From JAGHKQ01 sp041920565 (GTDB lineage Bacteria > Bacillota > Bacilli > Bacillales > Bacillaceae_G): a DNA stretch of 64,000 nucleotides. Below the pieces are notes generated by a model, which worked only from the letters and a program-made list of their open reading frames with translations, was not told the origin of the DNA and did not search any database. The stretch lies in the NCBI GenBank assembly GCA_041920565.1, contig JBHGXS010000052.1, positions 1 through 64,000 of the forward strand, written 5' to 3'. Shown piece by piece: positions 23,657 through 32,101 of this stretch (positions are counted from its first letter, which is position 1; every line of letters begins with the position of its first letter). The position numbers and the translations under genes are program-made.

Positions 23657-24769
23657 TTATTTTTCGCTTGCGCTGTGAATGCGTTGTTCGCTCTCTACGT
23701 CAAAGAAGTGAACTTTGTTCATATTGAATCCAAGTTTTACAACTTGACCTGGTTTGAATTCTGTACGGGCATCTACACGAGCAACGAATTCTTGACCGCC
23801 TGCTTGAGAGTAGAGCATAGATTCTGCACCAAGCAACTCAGCCACTTCAATTTTCGCGTCAACTGTAGAGTCTAATGAAGAGTTGATGAAAATCGGCTCA
23901 TCGTGGATGTCTTCAGGACGGATGCCCATAATAACTTCTTTGCCTACATAGCCCTGCTCACGTAAAAATTTCATTTTTCCTTCTGGTACTTTTACAGATA
24001 GGTCGCCTGCTACAAATGTATCTTCTTCAAGCTTGCCGCGGAAGAAGTTCATCGCAGGAGAACCGATAAAGCCGCCTACGAATACATTTTCCGGCTTTTC
24101 GTATACTTCTTTTGGCGTACCCACTTGCTGGATGATGCCGTCTTTCATAACAACAAGGCGAGTTGCCATTGTCATTGCTTCTGTTTGGTCATGCGTCACA
24201 TAGATAGTTGTTGTTCCTAAACGTTGGTGAAGCTTAGAGATTTCCGCACGCATGGATACGCGTAATTTTGCATCAAGGTTAGATAATGGCTCGTCCATTA
24301 AGAATACTTTTGCGTCACGAACAATTGCACGCCCCAAGGCAACACGTTGACGTTGACCGCCGGAAAGAGCTTTCGGCTTACGATCTAAGTATTGCTCCAA
24401 GCCAAGAATGCGAGCAGCTTCTTTTACGCGGCGGTCGATTTCTTCTTTTGGAAACTTACGAAGCTTCAAACCGAATGCCATGTTGTCATATACGCTCATA
24501 TGCGGATATAAAGCGTAGTTTTGGAATACCATTGCGATATCGCGGTCTTTTGGTGCTACGTCGTTTACGCGTTTGCCGTCAATATAGAAATCCCCTTTAG
24601 AAATTTCTTCCAAACCAGCGATCATACGAAGAGTCGTAGATTTCCCGCAGCCCGATGGACCGACGAATACGATGAATTCTTTATCTGCGATATGAAGGCT
24701 GAAATCTTTAACGGCTGTTACGTTGTTGTCGTAAATTTTATAAATATGATCTAATTTTAATTCTGCCAT
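23657..24769 (-). CDS. msmX: Multi-sugar ABC transporter ATPase MsmX/UgpC type
   Basis: This 370-residue ATPase has Walker A GPSGCGKSTT near 38, Q-loop, signature LSGGQRQRVALGRAIV near 135, Walker B FLMDEPLSNLDAKLR and a C-terminal TOBE/MOP domain (about 240-360, GIRPEDIHDEPIF). MsmX is the shared motor for several oligosaccharide importers whose operons lack an ATPase, and it stands alone here as in B. subtilis. Good GAGGAGG site. The upstream region has a palindrome and two cre-like sites, suggesting carbon catabolite control. Confidence 0.92.
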   Translation of the reverse strand: MAELKLDHIYKIYDNNVTAVKDFSLHIADKEFIVFVGPSGCGKSTTLRMIAGLEEISKGDFYIDGKRVNDVAPKDRDIAMVFQNYALYPHMSVYDNMAFGLKLRKFPKEEIDRRVKEAARILGLEQYLDRKPKALSGGQRQRVALGRAIVRDAKVFLMDEPLSNLDAKLRVSMRAEISKLHQRLGTTTIYVTHDQTEAMTMATRLVVMKDGIIQQVGTPKEVYEKPENVFVGGFIGSPAMNFFRGKLEEDTFVAGDLSVKVPEGKMKFLREQGYVGKEVIMGIRPEDIHDEPIFINSSLDSTVDAKIEVAELLGAESMLYSQAGGQEFVARVDARTEFKPGQVVKLGFNMNKVHFFDVESEQRIHSASEK

Positions 24770-24784
24770 GGAAGTTCCTCCTCA

Positions 24785-24813
24785 CAGTATAGTGAAATCG
24801 TTTTCCTATACTG
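24785..24813. promoter_or_regulatory. Palindrome enclosing a cre-like site upstream of msmX
   Basis: CAGTATAG (24785-24792) and CTATACTG (24806-24813) are perfect inverted arms 13 bases apart. The enclosed TGAAATCGTTTTCC (24793-24806) matches the loose CcpA consensus TGWNANCGNTNWCA at 13 of 14 positions. It lies 16-44 bases before the msmX start codon. Confidence 0.4.
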
Positions 24814-24861
24814 CAAGTGTAATCAATATAGAGGAATTTGGTAAATGGATAACATGAATAA

Positions 24862-24875
24862 AAAAAACGTTTTCA
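24862..24875 (-). promoter_or_regulatory. cre-like CcpA site further upstream of msmX
   Basis: On the minus strand TGAAAACGTTTTTT matches the cre consensus at 13 of 14 positions. It lies between msmX and the regulator gene. Confidence 0.4.
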
Positions 24876-24896
24876 TTTGTGCAACATGTACAAAAA

Positions 24897-25820
24897 TTAA
24901 ACAGAAGCTTGTTCATGAGATAGAAGGGCAAGATAAACAGAAACGGCGCCCTTAAAATTTCGGATATCAATTCCGGTTTTCTCTATGAACTTATCAACGC
25001 GATACTGTACACTGTTCCGGTGCATATACAAGTTTTTCGCTGTCAAAGAGACATTCATGTTGCATTCTAAATACGCACGCACGGTGGTAAGCAATTCTTT
25101 GTCATTATTTACATGTTGCAATACTTGTTGTACAAACTGCTGTTTTGTATCTTGTTTCAATTTATGTAAAAGAAAGCGGGAAAGGGCATCTTCTGTTTGC
25201 AGCAAGCCTTTGGTTTTACCATATTGCCGCACTGTACGAAAGAGCTCGTGCTCCCACTGGAAAACAGAAACAAGGGTGCTATCAAATGGATGCAGTTTGC
25301 CTGCAAAAGCAGAGATTGTAATATAAAAATCGGTTGTAAGAGTATCAAAGATGTAATGATCCAGTGACAGTTCCGGATGTGGTTCCTTATAGAGTTCAAT
25401 GATGGTTCCGTATTGATTGTCTTTCCAAACGATCGTAAATTCTAATGGAAGCAGGCCGTGCAACGCTTCTTCAAAAGCCAGTTTTTCGAAGAACGGTTCT
25501 GTTATGTAAAATTGGATAAAGCGAACAGATATAATTTTTGTTTTAATTTGTTGAAATAAAGATTGAATTTGCTCTTCGTTGTTTTTTTTAAATAAAAGTT
25601 TTCGCCAAATGCGCTGTTCCGATGATAAGTGAAGAGTTTCACTTGCAACAGGCGTTAAAAATAAAGAAAGAATATCAAAATCCTTTTCGCTTAAGGCATT
25701 TTTTTCTAATCCGATAATAGTATTCGATTCATCTAAAAACCACCAATAGTCTCTTTGATTCTCCGGCAGTTTGTTGATGACAATGGAACCTTTATAATAA
25801 TCCTTTAAACGCTCCAGCAT
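24897..25820 (-). CDS. PucR/CdaR-type helix-turn-helix regulator
   Basis: This 307-residue protein ends in a PucR-type HTH_30 domain: TVRAYLECNMNVSLTAKNLY and HRNSVQYRVDKFIEKTGIDI. The preceding 230 residues form an undefined sensory region without a GGDEF-like CdaR core that I can identify. Such regulators control sugar-acid, purine or amino-acid metabolism. It lies upstream of msmX on the same strand but with 127 bases between, so control of msmX is only a possibility. There is no close match to a named B. subtilis regulator. Confidence 0.75.
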   Translation of the reverse strand: MLERLKDYYKGSIVINKLPENQRDYWWFLDESNTIIGLEKNALSEKDFDILSLFLTPVASETLHLSSEQRIWRKLLFKKNNEEQIQSLFQQIKTKIISVRFIQFYITEPFFEKLAFEEALHGLLPLEFTIVWKDNQYGTIIELYKEPHPELSLDHYIFDTLTTDFYITISAFAGKLHPFDSTLVSVFQWEHELFRTVRQYGKTKGLLQTEDALSRFLLHKLKQDTKQQFVQQVLQHVNNDKELLTTVRAYLECNMNVSLTAKNLYMHRNSVQYRVDKFIEKTGIDIRNFKGAVSVYLALLSHEQASV

Positions 25821-25889
25821 AAGGGCATCTCCTTGTTTGTATAATCAAGTGCTATTGTAGCATAAAAAAATCCCCTTAGAGAAAGGGGA

Positions 25890-26099
25890 TTACTCATAAA
25901 CATGAAACAGCATAAGCTCGTGAATCTGTGAAATAATTTGCTCTCGCATCGCTTCCGGCGGCTCGGCAGAAGTCCATTCGATCCGCCCTTCTTTATGATA
26001 AACGGCAGTATAATAGGCTCCTTTAAAAAAGAAAGAAATATTCCAGCCCGGTAATTCGGTTCCCGGATAAAGCGGTTTCCATTGAAAATGAACGAGCAT
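25890..26099 (-). CDS. yheE: YheE family (DUF5342) protein
   Basis: This 69-residue protein begins MLVHFQWKPLYPGTELPGWN and continues with FFFKGAYYTAVYHKEGRIEW, which I recognise as YheE. Function is unknown. Gene order sspB-yheE-yheD-yheC is as in B. subtilis. It lies 61 bases after the last yheC/D paralogue on the same strand and could be part of that sporulation transcript, but the AAGGGGGAT site suggests independent translation. Confidence 0.82.
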   Translation of the reverse strand: MLVHFQWKPLYPGTELPGWNISFFFKGAYYTAVYHKEGRIEWTSAEPPEAMREQIISQIHELMLFHVYE

Positions 26100-26159
26100 T
26101 TGTGTATCCCCCTTGTTGGTCTCTGTAGAAAATAATACGCTGTTTTTTGACGGAATCCT

Positions 26160-27317
26160 TTAATTTGAAAAAGAAAATCCTGCCTCTTCCTCAAAAATTG
26201 TAAGCAGGTTCTCTATGGCTTGCTTTTGAATAGGAGGCTCATCAAATATCATAGGCTTGGCGTTTACTTCAAAAATAAAATAGTGTCCGTCTTTGCCTCT
26301 GCCTATATCAATGGAAAATTCTTTTACGTTTCCGAAAGTGTTCATAAGAGTGTACCCGCATTCCTTTGCAATTCGTTCAATACTTTTCATGTGAACCGGG
26401 CGCTCTAACTCTTTTAATGAAATAATTTCTCCGCCGTTCGGCACATGCGTTGCAATCCCGTTTTTAGGGGCGACTCTCACTCCGGTTCCGGTGACGGTAA
26501 AATCATTCCTAAGATACTGCACAAGTACTCGCAAATCATATGGACGATTTTTGTGCCTATCGACATTCATTGCTTGTTGTGCCACATAAGAGTGAGATAA
26601 AACATCCCAAATGGATTCTATTGTTGTTTCCGCAGGAGATTCATTTACGTTTTGCCGAACAATGATACCTTCTTGGAGCTGTTCTAACGTAAATAAATGC
26701 TTTCCTCTTGCTCCATCACATCGTTTTATATAAAGCTTTCGGTGACGGGATAACATAGTTTGCAAGTCCTGTTTTGTTCGCAATAAACAAGTGTCTGGCA
26801 AGCAGGATTGCAAAAAGGAATTTGTTTGCAATGCCTCATATACTTGCCATTTTGAAAAGAAACATGGATTAAAAACAGGAACTTGCTTTTCTCTCATATG
26901 CTGCAAGGCTCGCTGTACTCTTTCGTTTCTTTCATGGCTTCGATAAGGAACACGATTATACACAACATCGGGATAAGGTACTTTACATTTTCTCCAGCGC
27001 TTCAAATCAGTCAAGTAAATGTATCCATCGATGTTGTCTTCATGTAAACCGAACGGGGTAAAAAGAAAGCTGACTCCTCCTCGTCGCTGCAGTTCTTCTT
27101 GCATTTTTGCCCAACGCTTAAAATCACTGTATATTTTACCTGATTCCGTTCCGCTTGTAAGGATTCCGATGAGAGGGCCGCCTTTGTTTGTCTTCTCTTG
27201 AATAAAAAAACTGTATGAGTTTTGCACATGGGATTGAGGGATTAGGATTTCGTTTCCAAATTTCAGCTGTCTTTGCGGATGGAACCATCCCTGTTGGTCG
27301 TTATAATAAATGATCAT
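26160..27317 (-). CDS. YheC/YheD coat-associated ATP-grasp protein, copy 1
   Basis: This 385-residue protein is the last of four tandem YheC/YheD homologues. It has an N-terminal family domain (GPLIGILTSG near residue 48, PDVVYNRVPYRS) and a C-terminal ATP-grasp fold with LYIKRCDGARGKHLF, YDLRVLVQY, GEIISL and FSIDIGRGKDGHYFIFEVNAKP, where E-x-N-x-K-P is the metal-binding end. B. subtilis YheC and YheD are endospore coat-associated; the ligase substrate is unknown. The ATG overlaps the stop of the previous gene in ATGA, so the genes are translationally coupled. Confidence 0.88.
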   Translation of the reverse strand: MIIYYNDQQGWFHPQRQLKFGNEILIPQSHVQNSYSFFIQEKTNKGGPLIGILTSGTESGKIYSDFKRWAKMQEELQRRGGVSFLFTPFGLHEDNIDGYIYLTDLKRWRKCKVPYPDVVYNRVPYRSHERNERVQRALQHMREKQVPVFNPCFFSKWQVYEALQTNSFLQSCLPDTCLLRTKQDLQTMLSRHRKLYIKRCDGARGKHLFTLEQLQEGIIVRQNVNESPAETTIESIWDVLSHSYVAQQAMNVDRHKNRPYDLRVLVQYLRNDFTVTGTGVRVAPKNGIATHVPNGGEIISLKELERPVHMKSIERIAKECGYTLMNTFGNVKEFSIDIGRGKDGHYFIFEVNAKPMIFDEPPIQKQAIENLLTIFEEEAGFSFSN

Positions 27318-28681
27318 CGTTCAAATAATTCATCAGGCTGCAGCAATGATTTTTCCGTCAGATGAAGAGCGTAGGCGAGGAAGAGTTCTTTTGTCAGGCG
27401 ATCGCTTTCTTTTAGTTTCGGATAATCAAAGATGGAACGGCCCGGTTTAGAATTTGCTTCAAACAGCCACACTTTCCCGTTTTTATCAAGACCGATATCA
27501 AAGCCGATTTCACCGATATGACCGTCTACTTTTTTATCAATGTACTCACTTAATAAAAGAGTGGCTTCTACAAGCTTTTCTTTCACTTGTTCCCGCTCTG
27601 AATAGTCAGGAAAAATTTCTTCTAATGTTTTTACATCTCCGCCGTTGTTAATATGGGTGGTCATGCTGCCTTGCCCTGCAACTTTGGCGGCAATTGCGCT
27701 TAATTGCCAGTTTCCCTGTATATTTTTGTTCGTATGAATGCGAAAATCAACTGGCTGTTGATTAACGCGCTTAAGTGAAATGCCTTGTTGTACAATGAAT
27801 GTATGCAATTCCCGGTCTCCAAGCAAATGGTTAATAAGCTTTTCTAACGTCTGATATTTTCGAAGCTTATTTTCTTCATTGTCACGATAGCGGCAATAAT
27901 ACACGTTTTCCTCAAATGAATAAAAAATTTGATAAATGCCGCTGCCCAGACTTCCGTTCATCGGTTTGACATACACATGACCATGTTTAGAAAGCATGAG
28001 TTCAATTTTTTCAAAGTTGGTGAAGAGGTGAGTTTCCGGAAGATAAGTGTTAACTGCCGATTCATTTTTTAGGAGCTGGTAAATATCCCACTTATTAAAG
28101 AAGCCGGGATTGAACCATGGTATTAAATATTCTTTTTGCAGACGCTGTTTCACGCGCATAATCGCTCGGTGATTTTCTGTTTTGCGATTCGGCAATCGAT
28201 CGTAGACGACATGCGGAAACGGTACGTCATGCTGACACCATCGGTTTTCATTATAAAAATATCCCGTAATCGTCCCTTCCTGCCAATTGATATTATGCGA
28301 GCCAAATACAAATGAATAGGCTTTGAAGCTTTGATTAGCTGTTAACAAATTTGCAAAAAACATGGAGCGGTCTCCTACAGGCCGCAGATTCGATTCAGTA
28401 AAGCCAGCTGTAAAGATGCCGATAAGGGGACCGATAAAAAAAGTTCCATCTTTCGTAAAGGCATGTACTTTACTTTCAAAGGGAATGCACAGCTCTTTGA
28501 ACAGGTCTTTTCCGATAGTGATGGTATTGTGAGACATGTAATCCGGCAAAATCTCGCATTCGATCAACCTTGTGCCAAATGCAATGGATCGGAGGGATTC
28601 GATATGGTTAAAGGTATATGGTACAAACACTTTATCCGGTTCTCGTTCGCCGGCTGCGATGGAATAAATGGGATGGGTCAC
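27314..28681 (-). CDS. YheC/YheD coat-associated ATP-grasp protein, copy 2
   Basis: At 455 residues this paralogue has the longer architecture: an N-terminal beta-rich domain (about 1-95), GPLIGIFTAGF, the PHVVYDRLPNRK segment, and ATP-grasp motifs VYVKPMNGSLGSGIYQI, VDFRIHTNK, GGDVKTL and IGFDIGLDKNGKVWLFEANSKPG. The YheD-like length suggests it corresponds to B. subtilis YheD (about 453 residues), but I cannot separate copies 2 and 4. It overlaps both neighbours by four bases. It is presumably made in the mother cell during sporulation. Confidence 0.88.
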   Translation of the reverse strand: MTHPIYSIAAGEREPDKVFVPYTFNHIESLRSIAFGTRLIECEILPDYMSHNTITIGKDLFKELCIPFESKVHAFTKDGTFFIGPLIGIFTAGFTESNLRPVGDRSMFFANLLTANQSFKAYSFVFGSHNINWQEGTITGYFYNENRWCQHDVPFPHVVYDRLPNRKTENHRAIMRVKQRLQKEYLIPWFNPGFFNKWDIYQLLKNESAVNTYLPETHLFTNFEKIELMLSKHGHVYVKPMNGSLGSGIYQIFYSFEENVYYCRYRDNEENKLRKYQTLEKLINHLLGDRELHTFIVQQGISLKRVNQQPVDFRIHTNKNIQGNWQLSAIAAKVAGQGSMTTHINNGGDVKTLEEIFPDYSEREQVKEKLVEATLLLSEYIDKKVDGHIGEIGFDIGLDKNGKVWLFEANSKPGRSIFDYPKLKESDRLTKELFLAYALHLTEKSLLQPDELFER

Positions 28682-29769
28682 GGACGATCAGCTCCTTTTT
28701 TAGAAAGTGAATCGTCAAGAAACTTGCAATATTGGAGCGGTGCGTTAAATAATGTTTCAGCACATGCCGGATCAGCTTCCAATAAGACTTTTCTTCCCGG
28801 CTTTGAATTAATATCCAACAGCCACACAGCCCGGTTTCTATCGATTGTTATATCCAGCCCGATTTCAAACAATGGCTGCAATTCGTTTTCCAATGCAAGA
28901 GGAACGTGCTTTACAATAGTGGTGATATCATCTTCTATTAACATAATGTCTCGTTTTCGTGAATTTGCTTTCCACTCTTCATAAGGTACTATGCTGCTGC
29001 CGACGCTTAAATTGGAGATAAGGTGGTGCGGCGGTCCGATTCGTACGCCCCTTCCAGTTTCCTTCCATGCTCCCGACTTGTCTTTTTGTAATAAAATGCG
29101 AATATCAAATGGACGCCATTGAAAGTCTTGAACGGATAAGAATGGCTGTATCATATAAGATTGACCTGCCAAGATGGTTTGAAGCCACTCTTCAAATTCC
29201 CCTTTTTTATAAAACGGCTTCGTGGTGATATCCGATTGCTTTTGAACCGTTACTTCGATTTCTCCTCTTTCATAAGTTAAACGGACAATGCCGTTTCCTT
29301 GTGAACCGTTTGCCGGCTTCAGCAGCAAGTATCTTTCTTTCAGCACCTTATTGTATACCTTCTGTGCGGACTCCACTTCTTCTGTTTGCGGCAGATAAGA
29401 AGCGACGATACGATCGTTTGCTAATATGGAGTATGTTTGAAGCTTGCTTGGCAGTCCGTATCCTAAAAAAGTTGTGCCGGGCCGTTTCTTTAGCCATTCC
29501 ACAATTGGCCGAGCTTTTTTGGAAATGTTATTTGTGCTGTAAAAACAGCGATCATAAACATAAGAAGGGATAGGGAATGATTCTTGAGTCCATTGCTGCA
29601 TCGCCGGTTGAAACCGGAGGCCGTTCACAAGCTCTGTCGCCGGATCGATGCTGGCAGGAGTAAACCGAACGATTTGGATATTATAAGAAGCTGCGCGTTT
29701 TGCCAGCTCGGTAAAATACTCTTCTTCTTGGTCAAAACGGATAGAAAGCAAACCCAGTGTAATCATCAT
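28678..29769 (-). CDS. YheC/YheD coat-associated ATP-grasp protein, copy 3
   Basis: This 363-residue paralogue is the YheC-like short form: MMITLGLLSIRFDQEEEYFT without the extra N-terminal domain, SYVYDRCFYS, then ATP-grasp motifs YLLLKPANGSQGNGIVRL, FDIRILLQKD, VGSSIVPYEEW, IGLDITIDRNRAVWLLDINSKPG. The final motif has Asp (LLDINSKPG) in place of Glu (FEANSKPG) at the first metal ligand, which still permits Mg binding. It overlaps copy 2 and is separated by three bases from copy 4. The size matches B. subtilis YheC (363). Confidence 0.87.
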   Translation of the reverse strand: MMITLGLLSIRFDQEEEYFTELAKRAASYNIQIVRFTPASIDPATELVNGLRFQPAMQQWTQESFPIPSYVYDRCFYSTNNISKKARPIVEWLKKRPGTTFLGYGLPSKLQTYSILANDRIVASYLPQTEEVESAQKVYNKVLKERYLLLKPANGSQGNGIVRLTYERGEIEVTVQKQSDITTKPFYKKGEFEEWLQTILAGQSYMIQPFLSVQDFQWRPFDIRILLQKDKSGAWKETGRGVRIGPPHHLISNLSVGSSIVPYEEWKANSRKRDIMLIEDDITTIVKHVPLALENELQPLFEIGLDITIDRNRAVWLLDINSKPGRKVLLEADPACAETLFNAPLQYCKFLDDSLSKKGADRP

Positions 29770-29772
29770 TTT

Positions 29773-31143
29773 TCACTCCTTATGAGGTTGTTGAGCAATA
29801 TGGATGCAATACTGCAGCACTGACTTTACAGAAGGACGAATCGTCTTTGCGGAAGAAACAGGCAAAAATTCTTTAGAAGGTTTTGAATTGACTTCAATAA
29901 TCCAAGGATTGCCGTCTTTGTCAATTGCTATATCGATGCCGAGTTCACCAAATAGCCCGTCATAGGATTGACTGATGCATTTGGCGGTTTCCAGCGCTAA
30001 CTCCGCCAGCAGTTTTTTAATGTGAAGTGTTGTTTTGGAATCGAATGTATGTTGCAATACATCATCTATTTTGCAAATTTCGCCCCCAAAAGCGATATTG
30101 GAAACGAATTGTTCCTTAGAAGAAACCCTGGCAACGGCAGATGTAACCTTCCATTTGTTATAAGGATCCATATGACAAAGGATGCGGAAATCCAAAGGTC
30201 TTTTATCAAATGTGTATAAATCTAATCCTTGCTGAACAATATACGGCTTTTGCTTAATTTGCTTTTTTATGGATTGAAACAGACTTCCGACAGACGGATA
30301 GCGATTTTGAATGTCATCTTCAAATGAGGTGTAATCCAGAATGTACTCGTTCTCTTCCTTCCGAATTTTAAAAATGTGTCTTCCTTGACTGCCGAAGGCG
30401 GGCTTGACGAATACAACGGAATAAAGCTCCAATGCTTCTTTCAGCACCTGCTTATTAAGAAACAATCGAGTAGGCGGTACATAAGGCTGTAGATGCGGTG
30501 CGAGCTGGAGTGTTTCATACACTTCCCACTTATTTAAAAATCGCTTATTGAAGCAGGGAATGCCGTGCTTTTGCAAGCTTTGCTGCAGCATTTGAAAGCT
30601 TTGATTCTGTTCTGTTTTTCGGGAATGGATGCGATTGTGCACAACATTGGGAAACGGCATTGCTGCCTTTTTCCACAGTTCGTTTTCATAGTAATAGCCT
30701 TCAATTCGTTCCTTCTTCCATAAAGAAAGGGAGGTCACATAAAAGAAACAAGCACTGCTTTGTGCGAGAAGAGCCAGTTCCTCGCAAAAAGAAGAGAGCG
30801 TGCCGAATGACACAGGATGGGCTTGTTCTTTTATTTCCGTCAAGAGTGCCACGATCGGTCCCAGTACAAGCTTGTTTTCAGATGGAAAGTAATCGCAGTG
30901 AAGACTGTGAGCGCCTGCAGGTAAGGATAGGTGAGAAAACAAGGCTTCGCTGCAGCGGATGATAAATTCCTTTTCATCTATTGAAGTAATATTCACAGGA
31001 ACGCTTGTTAGACCAAAAAAAAGTGTAATTTCTTCATTTGTTTTCAAATTCAAGTAAGCAAGCAAGCGGCGGCTTACTTGAATGTCCGCGAGCTCTTTTA
31101 TTTCGTTACTTGGAAGAAGCGTGACGGTTGTAGCAGAAAACAT
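29773..31143 (-). CDS. YheC/YheD coat-associated ATP-grasp protein, copy 4
   Basis: This 456-residue protein is the first gene of the four-gene block. It has an N-terminal domain like copy 2, GPIVALLTEIKE, PNVVHNRIHSRK, and ATP-grasp motifs VFVKPAFGSQGRHIFKI, LDFRILCHMD, GGEICKI and LGIDIAIDKDGNPWIIEVNSKPS. A sigma-K-like promoter is possible near 31211-31237. The start is ATG with AGGGACTTAT upstream, a weak binding site. Confidence 0.87.
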   Translation of the reverse strand: MFSATTVTLLPSNEIKELADIQVSRRLLAYLNLKTNEEITLFFGLTSVPVNITSIDEKEFIIRCSEALFSHLSLPAGAHSLHCDYFPSENKLVLGPIVALLTEIKEQAHPVSFGTLSSFCEELALLAQSSACFFYVTSLSLWKKERIEGYYYENELWKKAAMPFPNVVHNRIHSRKTEQNQSFQMLQQSLQKHGIPCFNKRFLNKWEVYETLQLAPHLQPYVPPTRLFLNKQVLKEALELYSVVFVKPAFGSQGRHIFKIRKEENEYILDYTSFEDDIQNRYPSVGSLFQSIKKQIKQKPYIVQQGLDLYTFDKRPLDFRILCHMDPYNKWKVTSAVARVSSKEQFVSNIAFGGEICKIDDVLQHTFDSKTTLHIKKLLAELALETAKCISQSYDGLFGELGIDIAIDKDGNPWIIEVNSKPSKEFLPVSSAKTIRPSVKSVLQYCIHIAQQPHKE

Positions 31144-31210
31144 ATAAGTCCCTCATTTGCTCACGTAATGGACAGGCTTTACAATTGAAATAGCCCATCG
31201 TCTGTATAGC

Positions 31211-31237
31211 ATCTTATGAAAAATAGAAGCGAATTGT
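31211..31237 (-). promoter_or_regulatory. Possible sigma-K promoter of the yheC/D block
   Basis: On the minus strand AC (31236-31237) and CATAAGAT (31211-31218) are 17 bases apart, resembling mAC and CATAnnnT. It lies about 70 bases before the start of copy 4. Weak evidence, consistent with mother-cell coat expression. Confidence 0.3.
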
Positions 31238-31428
31238 GAATATAGAGGAGCTTATTATGAAAGCTTGAAACGAGATGGCTGTCTCTCCAGAAAGTTTTTT
31301 CATAAGAAGGAACGAGAAGATTCAGAGAAGGACATATGCTTCTTTTCAAGGCATAAGAGGCAAATACTACACATATAATACATAGTCTGTTATAGTTAAG
31401 GGGCAGTCTGCGTGAAGGAGGTAAAAAT

Positions 31429-31785
31429 ATGGCAACAAACATGTATGACGCAGCATATGACTTACAAAAGGCAATTACAGAAAATCCGGATTATCAAGCT
31501 CTGAAGGCCAGCTATCAGCAAGTACAAGCGGATCCGCAAGCTAAACAATTGTTTGATCAATTCCGCGCGGTGCAAATGGAGCTTCAGCAAAAAATGATGC
31601 AAGGACAAGAAATTACGGAACAAGACAATATGAGAGCACAACAAATTGTGATGCAAGTGCAGCAAAATCCAAAAATTGCTCAGCTAATGCAAGCTGAACA
31701 ACGTATGAACATGCTGATCACGGATTTAAATAAAATCATCTTAAATCCGCTTGAAGACTTATACGGTCCATACATGCAGCAATAA
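31429..31785 (+). CDS. yheA: YheA/YmcA/YlbF-family protein YheA
   Basis: This 118-residue protein is almost entirely helical, Gln-rich and begins MATNMYDAAYDLQKAITENP, with the YheA continuation YQQVQADPQAKQLFDQFRAV and ending LNPLEDLYGPYMQQ. It belongs to the YlbF/YmcA superfamily whose other members form the RNase Y-specificity complex; YheA's own role is not established. AAGGAGGTAAAAAT precedes the ATG. The yheB gene that sits beside it in B. subtilis is absent here. It is divergent from the yheC/D block and ends with a strong terminator. Confidence 0.93.
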   Translation: MATNMYDAAYDLQKAITENPDYQALKASYQQVQADPQAKQLFDQFRAVQMELQQKMMQGQEITEQDNMRAQQIVMQVQQNPKIAQLMQAEQRMNMLITDLNKIILNPLEDLYGPYMQQ

Positions 31786-31787
31786 CA

Positions 31788-31824
31788 AACAGCCTGCTTC
31801 CTTTTGGGGAAGCAGGCTGTTTTA
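31788..31824 (+). terminator. Terminator after yheA
   Basis: AACAGCCTGCTTCC pairs over 14 bp with GGAAGCAGGCTGTT, then TTT. Confidence 0.88.
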
Positions 31825-31873
31825 AAGCAAATTATTTTTCTTGAGATATTGACAGAATTTACTGCTTCCATCT

Positions 31874-32083
31874 TTATAGTTCAAAGTCTTTCGTCTTTAT
31901 GGAGAGTATTTTATGACCAATTCCCAACATATACTTTGCTTTATCATCCATAAGTTCCATTCCGTATACCTCAAAATCAAAGAATATATCCCAAATATCT
32001 TCGTTGTCATGTTTATAGGCAATAGCTTCTTTGCAGTTGCTTCCTTTCATTACTAAATGAAGATGATATCAGGAATCATACAT
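31874..32083 (-). pseudogene. DUF3986-like small protein with in-frame TGA at codon 5
   Basis: The minus frame reads MYDS, TGA, then YHLHLVMKGSNCKEAIAYKH, DIWDIFFDFEVYGMEL and GIGHKILSIKT to a TAA. The reading resembles DUF3986 proteins known from Bacillus (about 70 residues), with a stop in what should be codon 5. Everything after it is intact. The ATG at 32048-32050 could restart translation and give a 58-residue protein, but I see no clear ribosome binding site. Most likely a recent pseudogene. Confidence 0.55.
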
Positions 32084-32101
32084 GCTTTCAATCACCAGCC
32101 T

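Noticed and set aside
28463..28984. 173-codon plus-strand frame opposite the yheC/D genes
   Set aside because: Antisense to two conserved ATP-grasp genes and lacking a ribosome binding site.
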